A DNA stretch of 64,000 bases from Pseudomonas sp. LS.1a (GTDB lineage Bacteria; Pseudomonadota; Gammaproteobacteria; Pseudomonadales; Pseudomonadaceae): NCBI RefSeq assembly GCF_022533585.1, contig NZ_CP092827.1, forward strand, positions 1,404,001 to 1,468,000. The letters run 5' to 3'. The notes beneath the pieces were generated by a model. That model saw nothing but the letters and a program-made list of their open reading frames with translations, had not been told where the DNA came from and ran no database searches. Numbering within the stretch: the first letter of the stretch is position 1; the number at the start of each line of letters is the position of its first letter. Below, piece by piece: positions 47,349 to 55,208 of the stretch. Both the position numbers and the translations under genes were made by a program.

Positions 47349-48434
47349 TTATTCAGAGCGTTCTAGATCTTTTGCGATGCATTGAGCGGAGACTTTTTCT
47401 TCTTTTGGGTCTTGATAGAAAGCCACAACGGTGATTTCCCCTGCAGTCTCGGGGATCGGGAAGCGCGCGGACTGTGAGGTTTCATACCAGCGTGCAGCAT
47501 GACGATTGCCGTCAATGAGTAGGTAAAATGCAAATTTGCCACTTTCGTGTATTTTTCCATCCACAACAAGTGAGCAGTGCGCGAAGACATCGCTCTTGGT
47601 TTTGTAAGCGGCAACAGTGACCTTGGCACCGTCGGAAACGAGTGGCGAAGCGTTTGCCAATGATTCTTTGCTTATCGGTTTTGTGTGCTTATCGGAGGCT
47701 GTTTCTGTGCTCAGTAAAGCCAAAGCTTCTTTATAATAGCGCTCGCTATAATGGAAGGGGGATATACCCCAGCGGTGCGTTTCGTCCGCAGTCAAAATAT
47801 CGGGTGAGAACTGCAGGAACTGGTCTTTTCCGAGCTTTTTCTCGAGCTCATTGTACATCCAATCTAGTTCTTGGTTGGCTTTCTCGGTGGCTGCAAGGGT
47901 TACCGGGAATTCTGTATCACTCGAGTGTTCAAACTGGCTAGCCCAGTAGACTTTATTGATGACTACGGAGTTTAGCTTGCCATGCGATTCCAACAGGTTC
48001 AGGAATTTTTGCATTCCTTGAAGCCACAGTTCACGACGCTCTTTCGAAGCGTGCTTGATCAGTCGGTATCCACTGACGGAACTGTCCGCCAGCAAACCAC
48101 TCTCAGCAAGTTCGCTTGAGTTAGTGATAATATGCCCAGTTGGTAGGGCGACCAAATCGAATCTTTCATCGATCAGATCTATCAATATCACATCGGCACT
48201 GCTTAGGATTTCCGTCTCAGTGAGTATTTGCTTGGAAAAATCGTACGCAACCATGCGTCGCCGAAACGCTGAAGGTATGCGATTGAGCGCTTCTTCATTT
48301 TCGTAAGGGCCGCTACACAGCGAGGCCATTGAGGAGCGTGCGAAGTAAGCCGTTAACTTAAAGTTCCGGTTTTCCTCTAGGTTGAATATATCTCTAGATA
48401 CACAGCTACCGTAAATCATTAAGTTCTTGAGCAC
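47349..48434 (-). CDS. DUF6270-type protein (GSCVSRD motif), function unknown
   Basis: The 361-residue protein begins MLKNLMIYGSCVSRDIFNL, the signature of the DUF6270 family. Conserved spots include DVILIDLIDERFD, VVINKVYWASQF and HRWGISPFHYSERYYKEAL. The fold may be SGNH-hydrolase-like (GSC near the N terminus, DxxH-like near the end), but this is inference. About 90 further residues form a C-terminal beta-rich part. Start GTG 48434; ATG 48419 also fits. The same motifs occur in the C-terminal half of the protein at 55209-57011. Members of this family are often found in capsule and teichoic-acid-type clusters. Confidence 0.7.
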   Translation of the reverse strand: MLKNLMIYGSCVSRDIFNLEENRNFKLTAYFARSSMASLCSGPYENEEALNRIPSAFRRRMVAYDFSKQILTETEILSSADVILIDLIDERFDLVALPTGHIITNSSELAESGLLADSSVSGYRLIKHASKERRELWLQGMQKFLNLLESHGKLNSVVINKVYWASQFEHSSDTEFPVTLAATEKANQELDWMYNELEKKLGKDQFLQFSPDILTADETHRWGISPFHYSERYYKEALALLSTETASDKHTKPISKESLANASPLVSDGAKVTVAAYKTKSDVFAHCSLVVDGKIHESGKFAFYLLIDGNRHAARWYETSQSARFPIPETAGEITVVAFYQDPKEEKVSAQCIAKDLERSE

Positions 48435-48910
48435 AGTTTACTTCAGCCTTCTATACTTTTGATTTATATAAGTGGGTACGCATCCCGCTCCGCCAGGCCG
48501 CTCCTTGGATCCAGTCACCAAGCGTCCCGGCTGCAAAGGAAGCCTTGGGTGCTAGGTGTAACTGAAGAATCATTATCCATAGACGGATTCAGGAATGCAA
48601 CGTGCGGATTTCTTGGCCCCTTCGTTCAGGGATTACCATGAATATGCGCCGAAATGGATCCAATAAGAATCGCTAGATATATGAACTTTTTTGGCTTGAA
48701 GGTGTCGCTGAGCGATCATGTGCGCAGGACCATTGCAAGACAGGGTGTGCTCAAAATGAGGAATTTTGTGATCTTCGTCACATAAATGGAGCTTGGGCAA
48801 GCTCCGCGCCTGCACACCTTGCTTAGGCGGAATGAAAGGGCTTAAGCGGAAGTTTCAGCATTGCAGCTATCGAGAGACTCATGGCAGGCGCTAATGTGCT
48901 ACAGCCAATG
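48435..48910. other. 476-bp AT-rich gap, no gene seen
   Basis: No supported gene. A perfect hairpin, ggagcttg/caagctcc (48788-48805), lies about 105 bp past the end of the toroid-protein gene; on the minus strand it is followed by atttatg, so it could be a weak terminator. Sequence just above 48434 is AT-rich (tatataa, tatagaag) and may hold the promoter of the DUF6270 gene. Confidence 0.5.
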
Positions 48911-49888
48911 CTAGGCTTTCTTTAACGGGCTATAGAATTCGAGGGCAGCCTTTCTTCCCGTCAGGTAGGTATCCCCCTCGCAGTCTTTGATGGATGTTAT
49001 ATAGAACTCCTCAAAAATTTTGGCGGTTGCCTTCAGTGCTTCGTCGTCGGTCGCCTCGGCAATCTGTTTTGCCAAGTGCACAGCTCTCGTTTGGCCATAA
49101 TCTGGAAGTGCTACGGCTTCAATGGAATAGGAGAAATACTTATTCTCAAATATCTGCTTTCTCAAGTTCTTCGACATCGTGAGTAAAGATTGCTCGATGG
49201 TTTTGTCGACAAAGCTCAGGCCTGTAAGCTTACGGTATTTCATGAGTGTAATGATTGCGCCTATGTGGCCATTGTAGACACGAAAACGCATGTTTCCATT
49301 TTCCTGCATTTCGGTGCCAAGTTTTTTCAGGTACTCAATTTCGTTTTTTTGAGGCGTGAAAACATATTCATAAAGCCAAAGATCGCCTTGCGAGTCCTCT
49401 TCCGATAGTTTAATTGTTATGTCTTTGGATGTGATGGTGCGGATTAGTCTGAAGGCCTTGCTCAGGTACTTTTCATCTTTGGTTGTCTCGTAAAGTCGCA
49501 TGTACCCATATGCTGTATAGGCGTTCATGAAGGCGCCATAGAAAGGTTTCTGCATTGTTGCCCAGTACATAGGGAATGCAAAATCATTTCTTATGTAGGC
49601 GTGATCCTCTATTGTTTCGGTATAGATGCTAGCCGCCAGATCAAGATAATCGATTTGATCGCGCATGGCTTTTGATAAGCCGTGTTTCCTGGATGAAGCA
49701 TCTAGCGCGCATGCATTGATGGCGAAAGCGAATGGATTGAATGGCTGGTGGTAGTCGGTGACGTATTTTTCCGGCCATGACCTGAATAGATCAAGATGAT
49801 GCTTGGGCTGCCAGTCGGTTCTGTTTGGGCCGGTGCTCATCGCCCTGTCGAACCAGTCGTTTGTCAATGCTTCGTAATGAATCTTCAT
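48911..49888 (-). CDS. Alpha/alpha-toroid protein resembling the glucuronyl C5-epimerase C-terminal domain
   Basis: The 325-residue protein is soluble and mostly helical. Patterns such as PFNPFAFAINACAL, FPMYWATMQKPFYGAFMNAYTA and VYNGHIGAIITLMKYRKLTG resemble the C-terminal domain of D-glucuronyl C5-epimerase and related (alpha/alpha)6-barrel enzymes. It could be a sugar epimerase or lyase acting on a polymer. No signal peptide is visible. It is preceded (on the minus strand) by a terminator, so it should have its own promoter in the 200-bp gap. Codon use is AT-richer than the flanking core genes. Confidence 0.5.
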   Translation of the reverse strand: MKIHYEALTNDWFDRAMSTGPNRTDWQPKHHLDLFRSWPEKYVTDYHQPFNPFAFAINACALDASSRKHGLSKAMRDQIDYLDLAASIYTETIEDHAYIRNDFAFPMYWATMQKPFYGAFMNAYTAYGYMRLYETTKDEKYLSKAFRLIRTITSKDITIKLSEEDSQGDLWLYEYVFTPQKNEIEYLKKLGTEMQENGNMRFRVYNGHIGAIITLMKYRKLTGLSFVDKTIEQSLLTMSKNLRKQIFENKYFSYSIEAVALPDYGQTRAVHLAKQIAEATDDEALKATAKIFEEFYITSIKDCEGDTYLTGRKAALEFYSPLKKA

Positions 49889-50005
49889 GGGTCTCTATCC
49901 TGCGCCCAATGTCTAACGGCCAGTGAAATTCTGGTGTTCTTACATATCCGCGATGTAGGTTCGGGTCGTAGTATTATCTGGTCTGTGGAAGCGTCAGGTG
50001 GCTGG

Positions 50006-50047
50006 AAAAATATACCCCCACAACGAAACTATTCGTAGTGGGAGTAT
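50006..50047 (-). terminator. Terminator closing the minus-strand glycan operon
   Basis: On the minus strand a 16-bp stem with two mismatches (50047-50032 pairs with 50027-50012; arms atactcccactacgaa and ttcgttgtgggggtat) is followed by ATTTTT. It starts about 40 bases after the stop of the lipoprotein gene. Confidence 0.85.
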
Positions 50048-50088
50048 CAAGATTGCAAGCTGGTCCAGAATCGCTCAGAGGATGCTGG

Positions 50089-50472
50089 TTATTGCTGTTT
50101 TTCTTGCCAGTAAATGCTGACTACGGCTGGATTCTTGTCATTAATCAGAACGCCAATGGTTGGCGAGTTTTTCTTGACGTAATGAACCTTCAGCGTTGTC
50201 GACGCTACGTTTGTCTGTTCGGAAACAGCATAACCCAAGGTGCGGAAGTGCTCGTCAAATTTTGCTTTTGTAGCATCTTGTGCGAGCGTGTACTGAACCT
50301 CATAGCTCTTGAATGTACCGTTTTCAATAGGTTTGCTGGTGTTCTTGGTGATGCTGCCCTCAAGGGTCAGTTTCTCGCCCGAGGGGAGTTGAATATCAAC
50401 GCCTTTTTCCTCATTGCAGCCGCCCAAAGCGAGCAGGCAGGACAAAACGGCAACGCAGGTGATTTTTTTCAT
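50089..50472 (-). CDS. Small lipoprotein, paralogue of the one at 54783-55196
   Basis: The 127-residue protein has a signal peptide with lipobox LALGGC (Cys at about residue 19), so it is predicted to be membrane-anchored by lipid. The mature part is beta-rich and ends LKVHYVKKNSPTIGVLINDK and SIYWQEKQQ. The other lipoprotein in this cluster ends FKVQYYKKSVPPIGAIFT and SIYWQEK, so the two are homologous. No known family is recognised. It is the last gene before a strong terminator. Confidence 0.75.
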   Translation of the reverse strand: MKKITCVAVLSCLLALGGCNEEKGVDIQLPSGEKLTLEGSITKNTSKPIENGTFKSYEVQYTLAQDATKAKFDEHFRTLGYAVSEQTNVASTTLKVHYVKKNSPTIGVLINDKNPAVVSIYWQEKQQ

Positions 50473-50544
50473 TTTGAACTATAAACCTAGGGTTGTTAGT
50501 GTTGAGACGTAATTTCGGATTTTACCAAGCTTGGCAGCGGGTTG

Positions 50545-51762
50545 CTATTCCGTTTGCTTGAACTCCGCATGCTTGGGTGAGGTTTTGAGCAAGTCGAAGG
50601 CCATCCTCCTTTTGATAGCTTTTCGTGAATACTTTTGTATGAATTCATTTCGGGTAGTCTGGCGAAACTCCAGGCTTCTGAAGGATCTTATTGCGTCCTC
50701 GATATCGCATGGATTGAAAACGGCTGCATTCTGAATTCGGGTGCTGGCAAAGCGGCCTGGGTAGCCCGACAGACCGGCCAATATTGGTTTTTCAGTCGCT
50801 GCGTACTCGAACAGTTTGGATGGTAGCACGCGACGGAACGCCTTCATGTCATTCAGGTGCAAAAACAGAACATCAGCTTCACGATAGAGTTTAAGTAGGG
50901 CGTCGCGCTTCATTGGCTGAGCCAGGTAAACATTGCTCACCTTTTCGTTTTCAAGCGCTTTTTTAAGCCGCTCAGCAGCACCGCCAGATCCAATGATGTG
51001 GAAATCCACTTCCTTTTCCAGGCGTTTGGCCAGTTGCGGCACGATCAGATGTAAACCTTGGCCTGCACCTATGTTCCCTGCATATACAATTTTTAGTTTG
51101 CGTGGTGTTGCGGGAAGGCTTTGCGTTGCAAATGTCCCTGGGAGCGGTGTCAGGAACAGTTCATCGATTCCGTTCGTGTAGAAGGTGAAGGCTTTTTCCG
51201 GGTAGCGTTTTTTGAAATAGGGTGTGAATCCGGGTGAAATAAGATTCACTTTGGCGGCTTGCCGGATGGTGGTAGCTTCTACCGATGAAAAGATTGCAGA
51301 CGCTATTCTTCCAAGTGCCGGAGGCAGCACCCCTTGCAAGGTGTCGACAAAAATGTCTCTGATGTCCAGGTATAGCTTGGTCCCTGTTCTTTTGGAGATA
51401 TAGGCTCCTAGCGAAGCGGTCATCAGACGTGACGAGGTGGCGAAGATCAAGTCATATTGCTTGTTTCTGGCTACCTTGCACACTTGCATGGCAAAACTGC
51501 CGAAAGAAAAAGCCTGGTCAACGAAACCACTTTTGTGTGAAGGTACTGCAAGACGCTGAACAGTGAGATTGGAAAACCGTTCATAGCTGGGTGCGGTGGC
51601 CTTGAAGGTGTGATATCGATTGGGCTGAGTGGTGATGACATCGATTTCCACGTGGTCGCTAACATTATCCAGAAGCGCGTTTACCAGAGCTTCCGCACGG
51701 AAAGATCCTGCCGACAAGTCCGGTGGATAGTAAAAGCTTAAAAAGAGAATGCGAGTTTTCAC
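50545..51762 (-). CDS. GT4 family glycosyltransferase
   Basis: The 405-residue protein starts at GTG 51762 after AAGG. It begins MKTRILFLSFYYPPDLSAGS, with IVYAGNIGAGQGLHLIVPQL and FHIIGSGGAAERL in the donor domain and a DVLFLHLNDMKAFRRVLPSKLFEY-like acceptor loop (split by a helix). This is the pattern of WcaI/WbuB-type GT4 enzymes. It is seven bases behind the next upstream gene, so part of the same operon. Confidence 0.85.
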   Translation of the reverse strand: MKTRILFLSFYYPPDLSAGSFRAEALVNALLDNVSDHVEIDVITTQPNRYHTFKATAPSYERFSNLTVQRLAVPSHKSGFVDQAFSFGSFAMQVCKVARNKQYDLIFATSSRLMTASLGAYISKRTGTKLYLDIRDIFVDTLQGVLPPALGRIASAIFSSVEATTIRQAAKVNLISPGFTPYFKKRYPEKAFTFYTNGIDELFLTPLPGTFATQSLPATPRKLKIVYAGNIGAGQGLHLIVPQLAKRLEKEVDFHIIGSGGAAERLKKALENEKVSNVYLAQPMKRDALLKLYREADVLFLHLNDMKAFRRVLPSKLFEYAATEKPILAGLSGYPGRFASTRIQNAAVFNPCDIEDAIRSFRSLEFRQTTRNEFIQKYSRKAIKRRMAFDLLKTSPKHAEFKQTE

Positions 51763-51768
51763 GGCCGG

Positions 51769-53004
51769 TTACCTTGCTTGAATCGGGGCAAACAACACCC
51801 GTTCATAAAGATCGATTAGGCTCTTTTCCTGTGTTTCCCAATTCAAATTCCGTGCGGTATTTTTTGCATTGTGTGCAAAGCGTTCACGAAGCTCGCAATC
51901 GCCAAGCAACTTGATTAGGGTGTCGCTTAACGCCCGCTCGTCATTCCCAGGTACCAGCAAACCGATTTCATTGGCTCTGACAATTTTACGGATTTCTGGA
52001 AAGTCAGTGGCCACCACCGGCAACCCGGCGATCACATATTCGAAGAGCTTGTTTGAATCCGTCGTGTAATGATTTAGGCAGGTGTTCTCGATTGGCTGTA
52101 CACCAATGTCGGCGGATGCTGTATAGGCCGGCAATTCTGCCAATGCCACTGTCGGTATGAAGTGAACTTTATGTTGAATATTCAGTTCATGTGCCAATGC
52201 CATGAGCGGCTGAGCCAGCCTGCCACCGCCTATCAACACGAAGAAGCAATCAGGCACATGCTGTGCGCAGCGGATCAGCTTTTCCAGACCACGCCCTTGT
52301 TGCAAGCCACCCTGGTACACCACGATCGGCCATGGTTCAAGCAGTCCCAGTTCATCCCTGATCTTGTTGGAGCGCGGGCTCTCGACAAGTCTTGGGCGGT
52401 TTTGCAGTACCAGTGGCCGCTCCACGCCGTAGGCTCTGGCGAAGTATTTGGCGCGTGCGTCGGTGGTGGTGATGGTGCCATTGGCAGACGGCATCAGCCA
52501 TTTTTCGACGAACCCCACCACTTTTCTCAAGCTCTTGTAACCTTCGCGGCTGGTACTTATTTCATGTGCGTCATATACCAGCTTGGCTCGCGACAGTTTT
52601 GCAGCCAGCCAGGCGGTCGGCAGGGTATTTACATCATGTGAATGAACCACCGGAGCACGGTACTCAAGCATCTTGAGTAGCAGGGCAAAGTGGGTCCAGC
52701 CGCGCGCGATGGCTCTGAATACCAGCATCTTGAGGCTGGGTTTGATCGAGGCAGGTTTGGCTGCCTCGACAGTGGCCTTGGCGGTAACCGGTATATTTTT
52801 CTTTCGCAGTTTCCACAGGGGGGACCGGGCTACGCGCACAACTTCAATGCCGTCCTGCAGTACAGTGTGCTCCTGGGTAACGCCTGGCGTATGTAGCGCA
52901 AACACCCTCACCTTGTAGCCTGCACGTTGCAGCGTTTGCGCTTCCTTCATTACGCGCGCGTCATTCAGGAACTCATTCCAGACGATCATTGAGACTTTTG
53001 TCAT
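51769..53004 (-). CDS. GT4 family glycosyltransferase
   Basis: The 411-residue GT-B protein begins KVSMIVWNEFLNDARVMKEA, with VVHSHDVNTLPTAWLAAKL, YQGGLQQGRGLEKLI and the acceptor motif NKLFEYVIAGLPVVATDFPEI. Start ATG 53004 overlaps the membrane-protein gene stop by four bases. It is likely involved in building the glycan made by this cluster; the sugar is unknown. Confidence 0.86.
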   Translation of the reverse strand: MTKVSMIVWNEFLNDARVMKEAQTLQRAGYKVRVFALHTPGVTQEHTVLQDGIEVVRVARSPLWKLRKKNIPVTAKATVEAAKPASIKPSLKMLVFRAIARGWTHFALLLKMLEYRAPVVHSHDVNTLPTAWLAAKLSRAKLVYDAHEISTSREGYKSLRKVVGFVEKWLMPSANGTITTTDARAKYFARAYGVERPLVLQNRPRLVESPRSNKIRDELGLLEPWPIVVYQGGLQQGRGLEKLIRCAQHVPDCFFVLIGGGRLAQPLMALAHELNIQHKVHFIPTVALAELPAYTASADIGVQPIENTCLNHYTTDSNKLFEYVIAGLPVVATDFPEIRKIVRANEIGLLVPGNDERALSDTLIKLLGDCELRERFAHNAKNTARNLNWETQEKSLIDLYERVLFAPIQAR

Positions 53005-54740
53005 TGCGTCGCCACCTCTGCAGCTGCAGGTGTATCAAAAATTTCAATGCAATTAACGATGTCGGGTGTCAATGCAAGGGCCGCCGAATAGTCTTTTCGC
53101 ACGATATGTCTTTCCAGCATGTACATCAGTGCGGCCAACCACACTTTATGAGGGTCGATCGACGCCAGCGCCTGGCGTTGATCTGCGCTGCGCAGTGTTT
53201 CAAACAGTGCATCCTTCTGGGCAACAGGCCAGCTGCAGCCAATTGCTTCGATTCGCCAATTGCTCCAGTGGCTGAGCACAAAGCCGGTAGCAGGTGAAGC
53301 CAGAAGCGTGTTGTTGGTGATGTCCAGCGGTACGATCTGGCGGGGAAGCGTGGCGAGATAGCCGTTGATGGCAGGCAAGTTGTCGATGATATTATCGACA
53401 TTACTTGTGTCCTCCTCGTTGATGCAGGCCAGGCGCAACGCGTTGATTGTGGTTTCATCCAGGCGCTGCTCAAGGTACAGGCGTGTACGCGTAAACTGCG
53501 TGATCAGCTCTGCAGAGGGCTCGAGCAGCAGCAGTTTTCGTGCGATCGCAAGAATGCCTTCGCCAATTTTCCGGCCGCCGATCAGCTTTTCAGCGCCGTC
53601 AAACTTGTAGACATGGCAGTCAATGTCGTTCACTCGATAGTGACCAACGAATGGCAGGTCTGGAAGGCCATGTTGCGTAGTCAGCAGCGTGCGCTCCTGC
53701 AAGGCGGAAGACGAAATGTTGCTGCCAAATACTTTGACCAGCAGTGTACCGGTGTCGTCCTGCTGTTCCAGTTGCAGGGTGAACGCGTAAATATCGGCAA
53801 AGCCGACCTGGTGCCAATGCATCTTGTAGCCGTCGGCTGCTTCCAGGCCCAGTTTATCAAGCAGTGCCTTGACCCACTTTTCCCTGTTCTCGGCATCCAG
53901 AATGTATTCCAGGCCGTTACTCTGAGGTCGAAGCTCGATAAGAGGCTGGGATTGATAGAACAATGCGTTGACTTGTCGATGCTGAATACGCAGGCCGATC
54001 ACGTCCAGGATCATGCTGGACAGCCTCTGCAGCCCTTGGCGCATAATCAGCACGGCAATCACTGCATTGAAAATCTTGCTGTGCTGGTAATATAGGAAGT
54101 CGGTAACTAGGAAGAAAAAGCTCAGGAGAAAGCCGGTTGCGGCCAGGGCGTTGAGAATCGGGCCGTAATGATGATGAAAGCTTTCGCGGACTCTTCTGAT
54201 GTGGTTGTAGGCCAGGACGCTAACGCTGCTGGCAATGACCAGGTAAACAAGAATCGCGAGCAGCAAGCTTGGGTACACATACAATAATGCGAGCGCGCTC
54301 AGGCTGAAGAAAGCTGCGCCGGCCATGGCACGATTGAAGCGCGAGTAAGCATTGGTGGCAATCTTTTCCTGATTCTCGAACAGGTTCAGCTTCGACGTGC
54401 GTGCCAGAAGCTTTTGCGTGCCGTTGCGACAAAGCAGCGCGCTGGCCAGTTCTGATAACAGGTAGGCGATGTAGCAAAGCGCTGCCGCTGCGGTCAGTGA
54501 ATAGATCAGATGATCCTTTTCAAGCGTATGCAAAACGGACGGGAAATAGGCAGGTATTCTTTCCGAGCCCAGCAGAATGATGACTTTGAGTGGCAGGAAG
54601 AACGCCAAGAGAAGAAATATCTGGCTCGCTAAAGTGCTGATTTGGACCAAAAGCGTAATAATGGGTACAACCCGGACGAATTTTACGCCCAGGGAAATGC
54701 ACCAACCGGTAGTCGCTTTGATCTGCTGTTGAAGTTTCAT
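53001..54740 (-). CDS. Polytopic membrane protein with kinase-like C-terminal part, unknown
   Basis: Start ATG 54740 gives 579 residues; TTG 54764 would add eight. The N-terminal 240 residues hold about six hydrophobic helices in an ABC-exporter-like pattern but without an ATPase. The C-terminal half has features of the aminoglycoside-phosphotransferase/choline-kinase fold: TGTLLVKVFGSNISSSALQERTLL (Lys and Glu of an N-lobe) and a later loop, LDITNNTLLASPATGFVLSHW, at the place of the catalytic loop, though the metal-binding Asp of the second motif appears replaced. It could be a membrane pseudokinase or a lipid-sugar kinase. It overlaps the GT4 gene, so it works with it. Confidence 0.45.
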   Translation of the reverse strand: MKLQQQIKATTGWCISLGVKFVRVVPIITLLVQISTLASQIFLLLAFFLPLKVIILLGSERIPAYFPSVLHTLEKDHLIYSLTAAAALCYIAYLLSELASALLCRNGTQKLLARTSKLNLFENQEKIATNAYSRFNRAMAGAAFFSLSALALLYVYPSLLLAILVYLVIASSVSVLAYNHIRRVRESFHHHYGPILNALAATGFLLSFFFLVTDFLYYQHSKIFNAVIAVLIMRQGLQRLSSMILDVIGLRIQHRQVNALFYQSQPLIELRPQSNGLEYILDAENREKWVKALLDKLGLEAADGYKMHWHQVGFADIYAFTLQLEQQDDTGTLLVKVFGSNISSSALQERTLLTTQHGLPDLPFVGHYRVNDIDCHVYKFDGAEKLIGGRKIGEGILAIARKLLLLEPSAELITQFTRTRLYLEQRLDETTINALRLACINEEDTSNVDNIIDNLPAINGYLATLPRQIVPLDITNNTLLASPATGFVLSHWSNWRIEAIGCSWPVAQKDALFETLRSADQRQALASIDPHKVWLAALMYMLERHIVRKDYSAALALTPDIVNCIEIFDTPAAAEVATQ

Positions 54741-54782
54741 ATCAAACCGCAAGCGTATGTGCAAATTTCGTGCTTGTTTCCA

Positions 54783-55196
54783 TCACTTTTCCTGCCAATA
54801 AATACTGGCGAGAGTTTCGTAACCGTCATCCTTGTTTTGTGTGGTGAAAATTGCGCCAATCGGAGGTACAGACTTTTTGTAATACTGTACCTTGAACTGA
54901 TTGGCGTCATTGACGATGATCTTGCGGGTGTAGCCATTGGCTTTCAGTACCGCGTATACGTCATTTTCGGCTATTTTATCCACACCGGAGTAAACGAATT
55001 CATGCATGCTCAGGAAGCCCGCATTGTTGGGTTTCCTGTGCGATTTCTGATGCGTCCCTCTGAGTAGCACGTAAGTGGAGTCACTCAGATGCAGGGCATT
55101 GGCAGGCTTTACATCTGTAATTACATCGGCTGCAGGTGGCTGTTCGCAACCGGTCAGCATTGCCAGCAGCGCGATAATGAAAACGTATGGCTTCAT
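54783..55196 (-). CDS. Small lipoprotein, paralogue of the one at 50089-50472
   Basis: The 137-residue protein has a signal peptide ending in lipobox MLTGC (Cys17). The C-terminal half matches the other lipoprotein (FKVQYYKKSVPPIGAIFT and SIYWQEK) and is preceded by VYAVLKANGYTRKIIV. The N-terminal part differs and includes a stretch around LHLSDSTYVLLRG. It sits between the fusion glycosyltransferase and the membrane protein, only 12 bases after the former, so it belongs to the operon. It may be an envelope partner of the glycan export step; function unknown. Confidence 0.72.
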   Translation of the reverse strand: MKPYVFIIALLAMLTGCEQPPAADVITDVKPANALHLSDSTYVLLRGTHQKSHRKPNNAGFLSMHEFVYSGVDKIAENDVYAVLKANGYTRKIIVNDANQFKVQYYKKSVPPIGAIFTTQNKDDGYETLASIYWQEK

Positions 55197-55208
55197 GGTG
55201 TGGTCACT

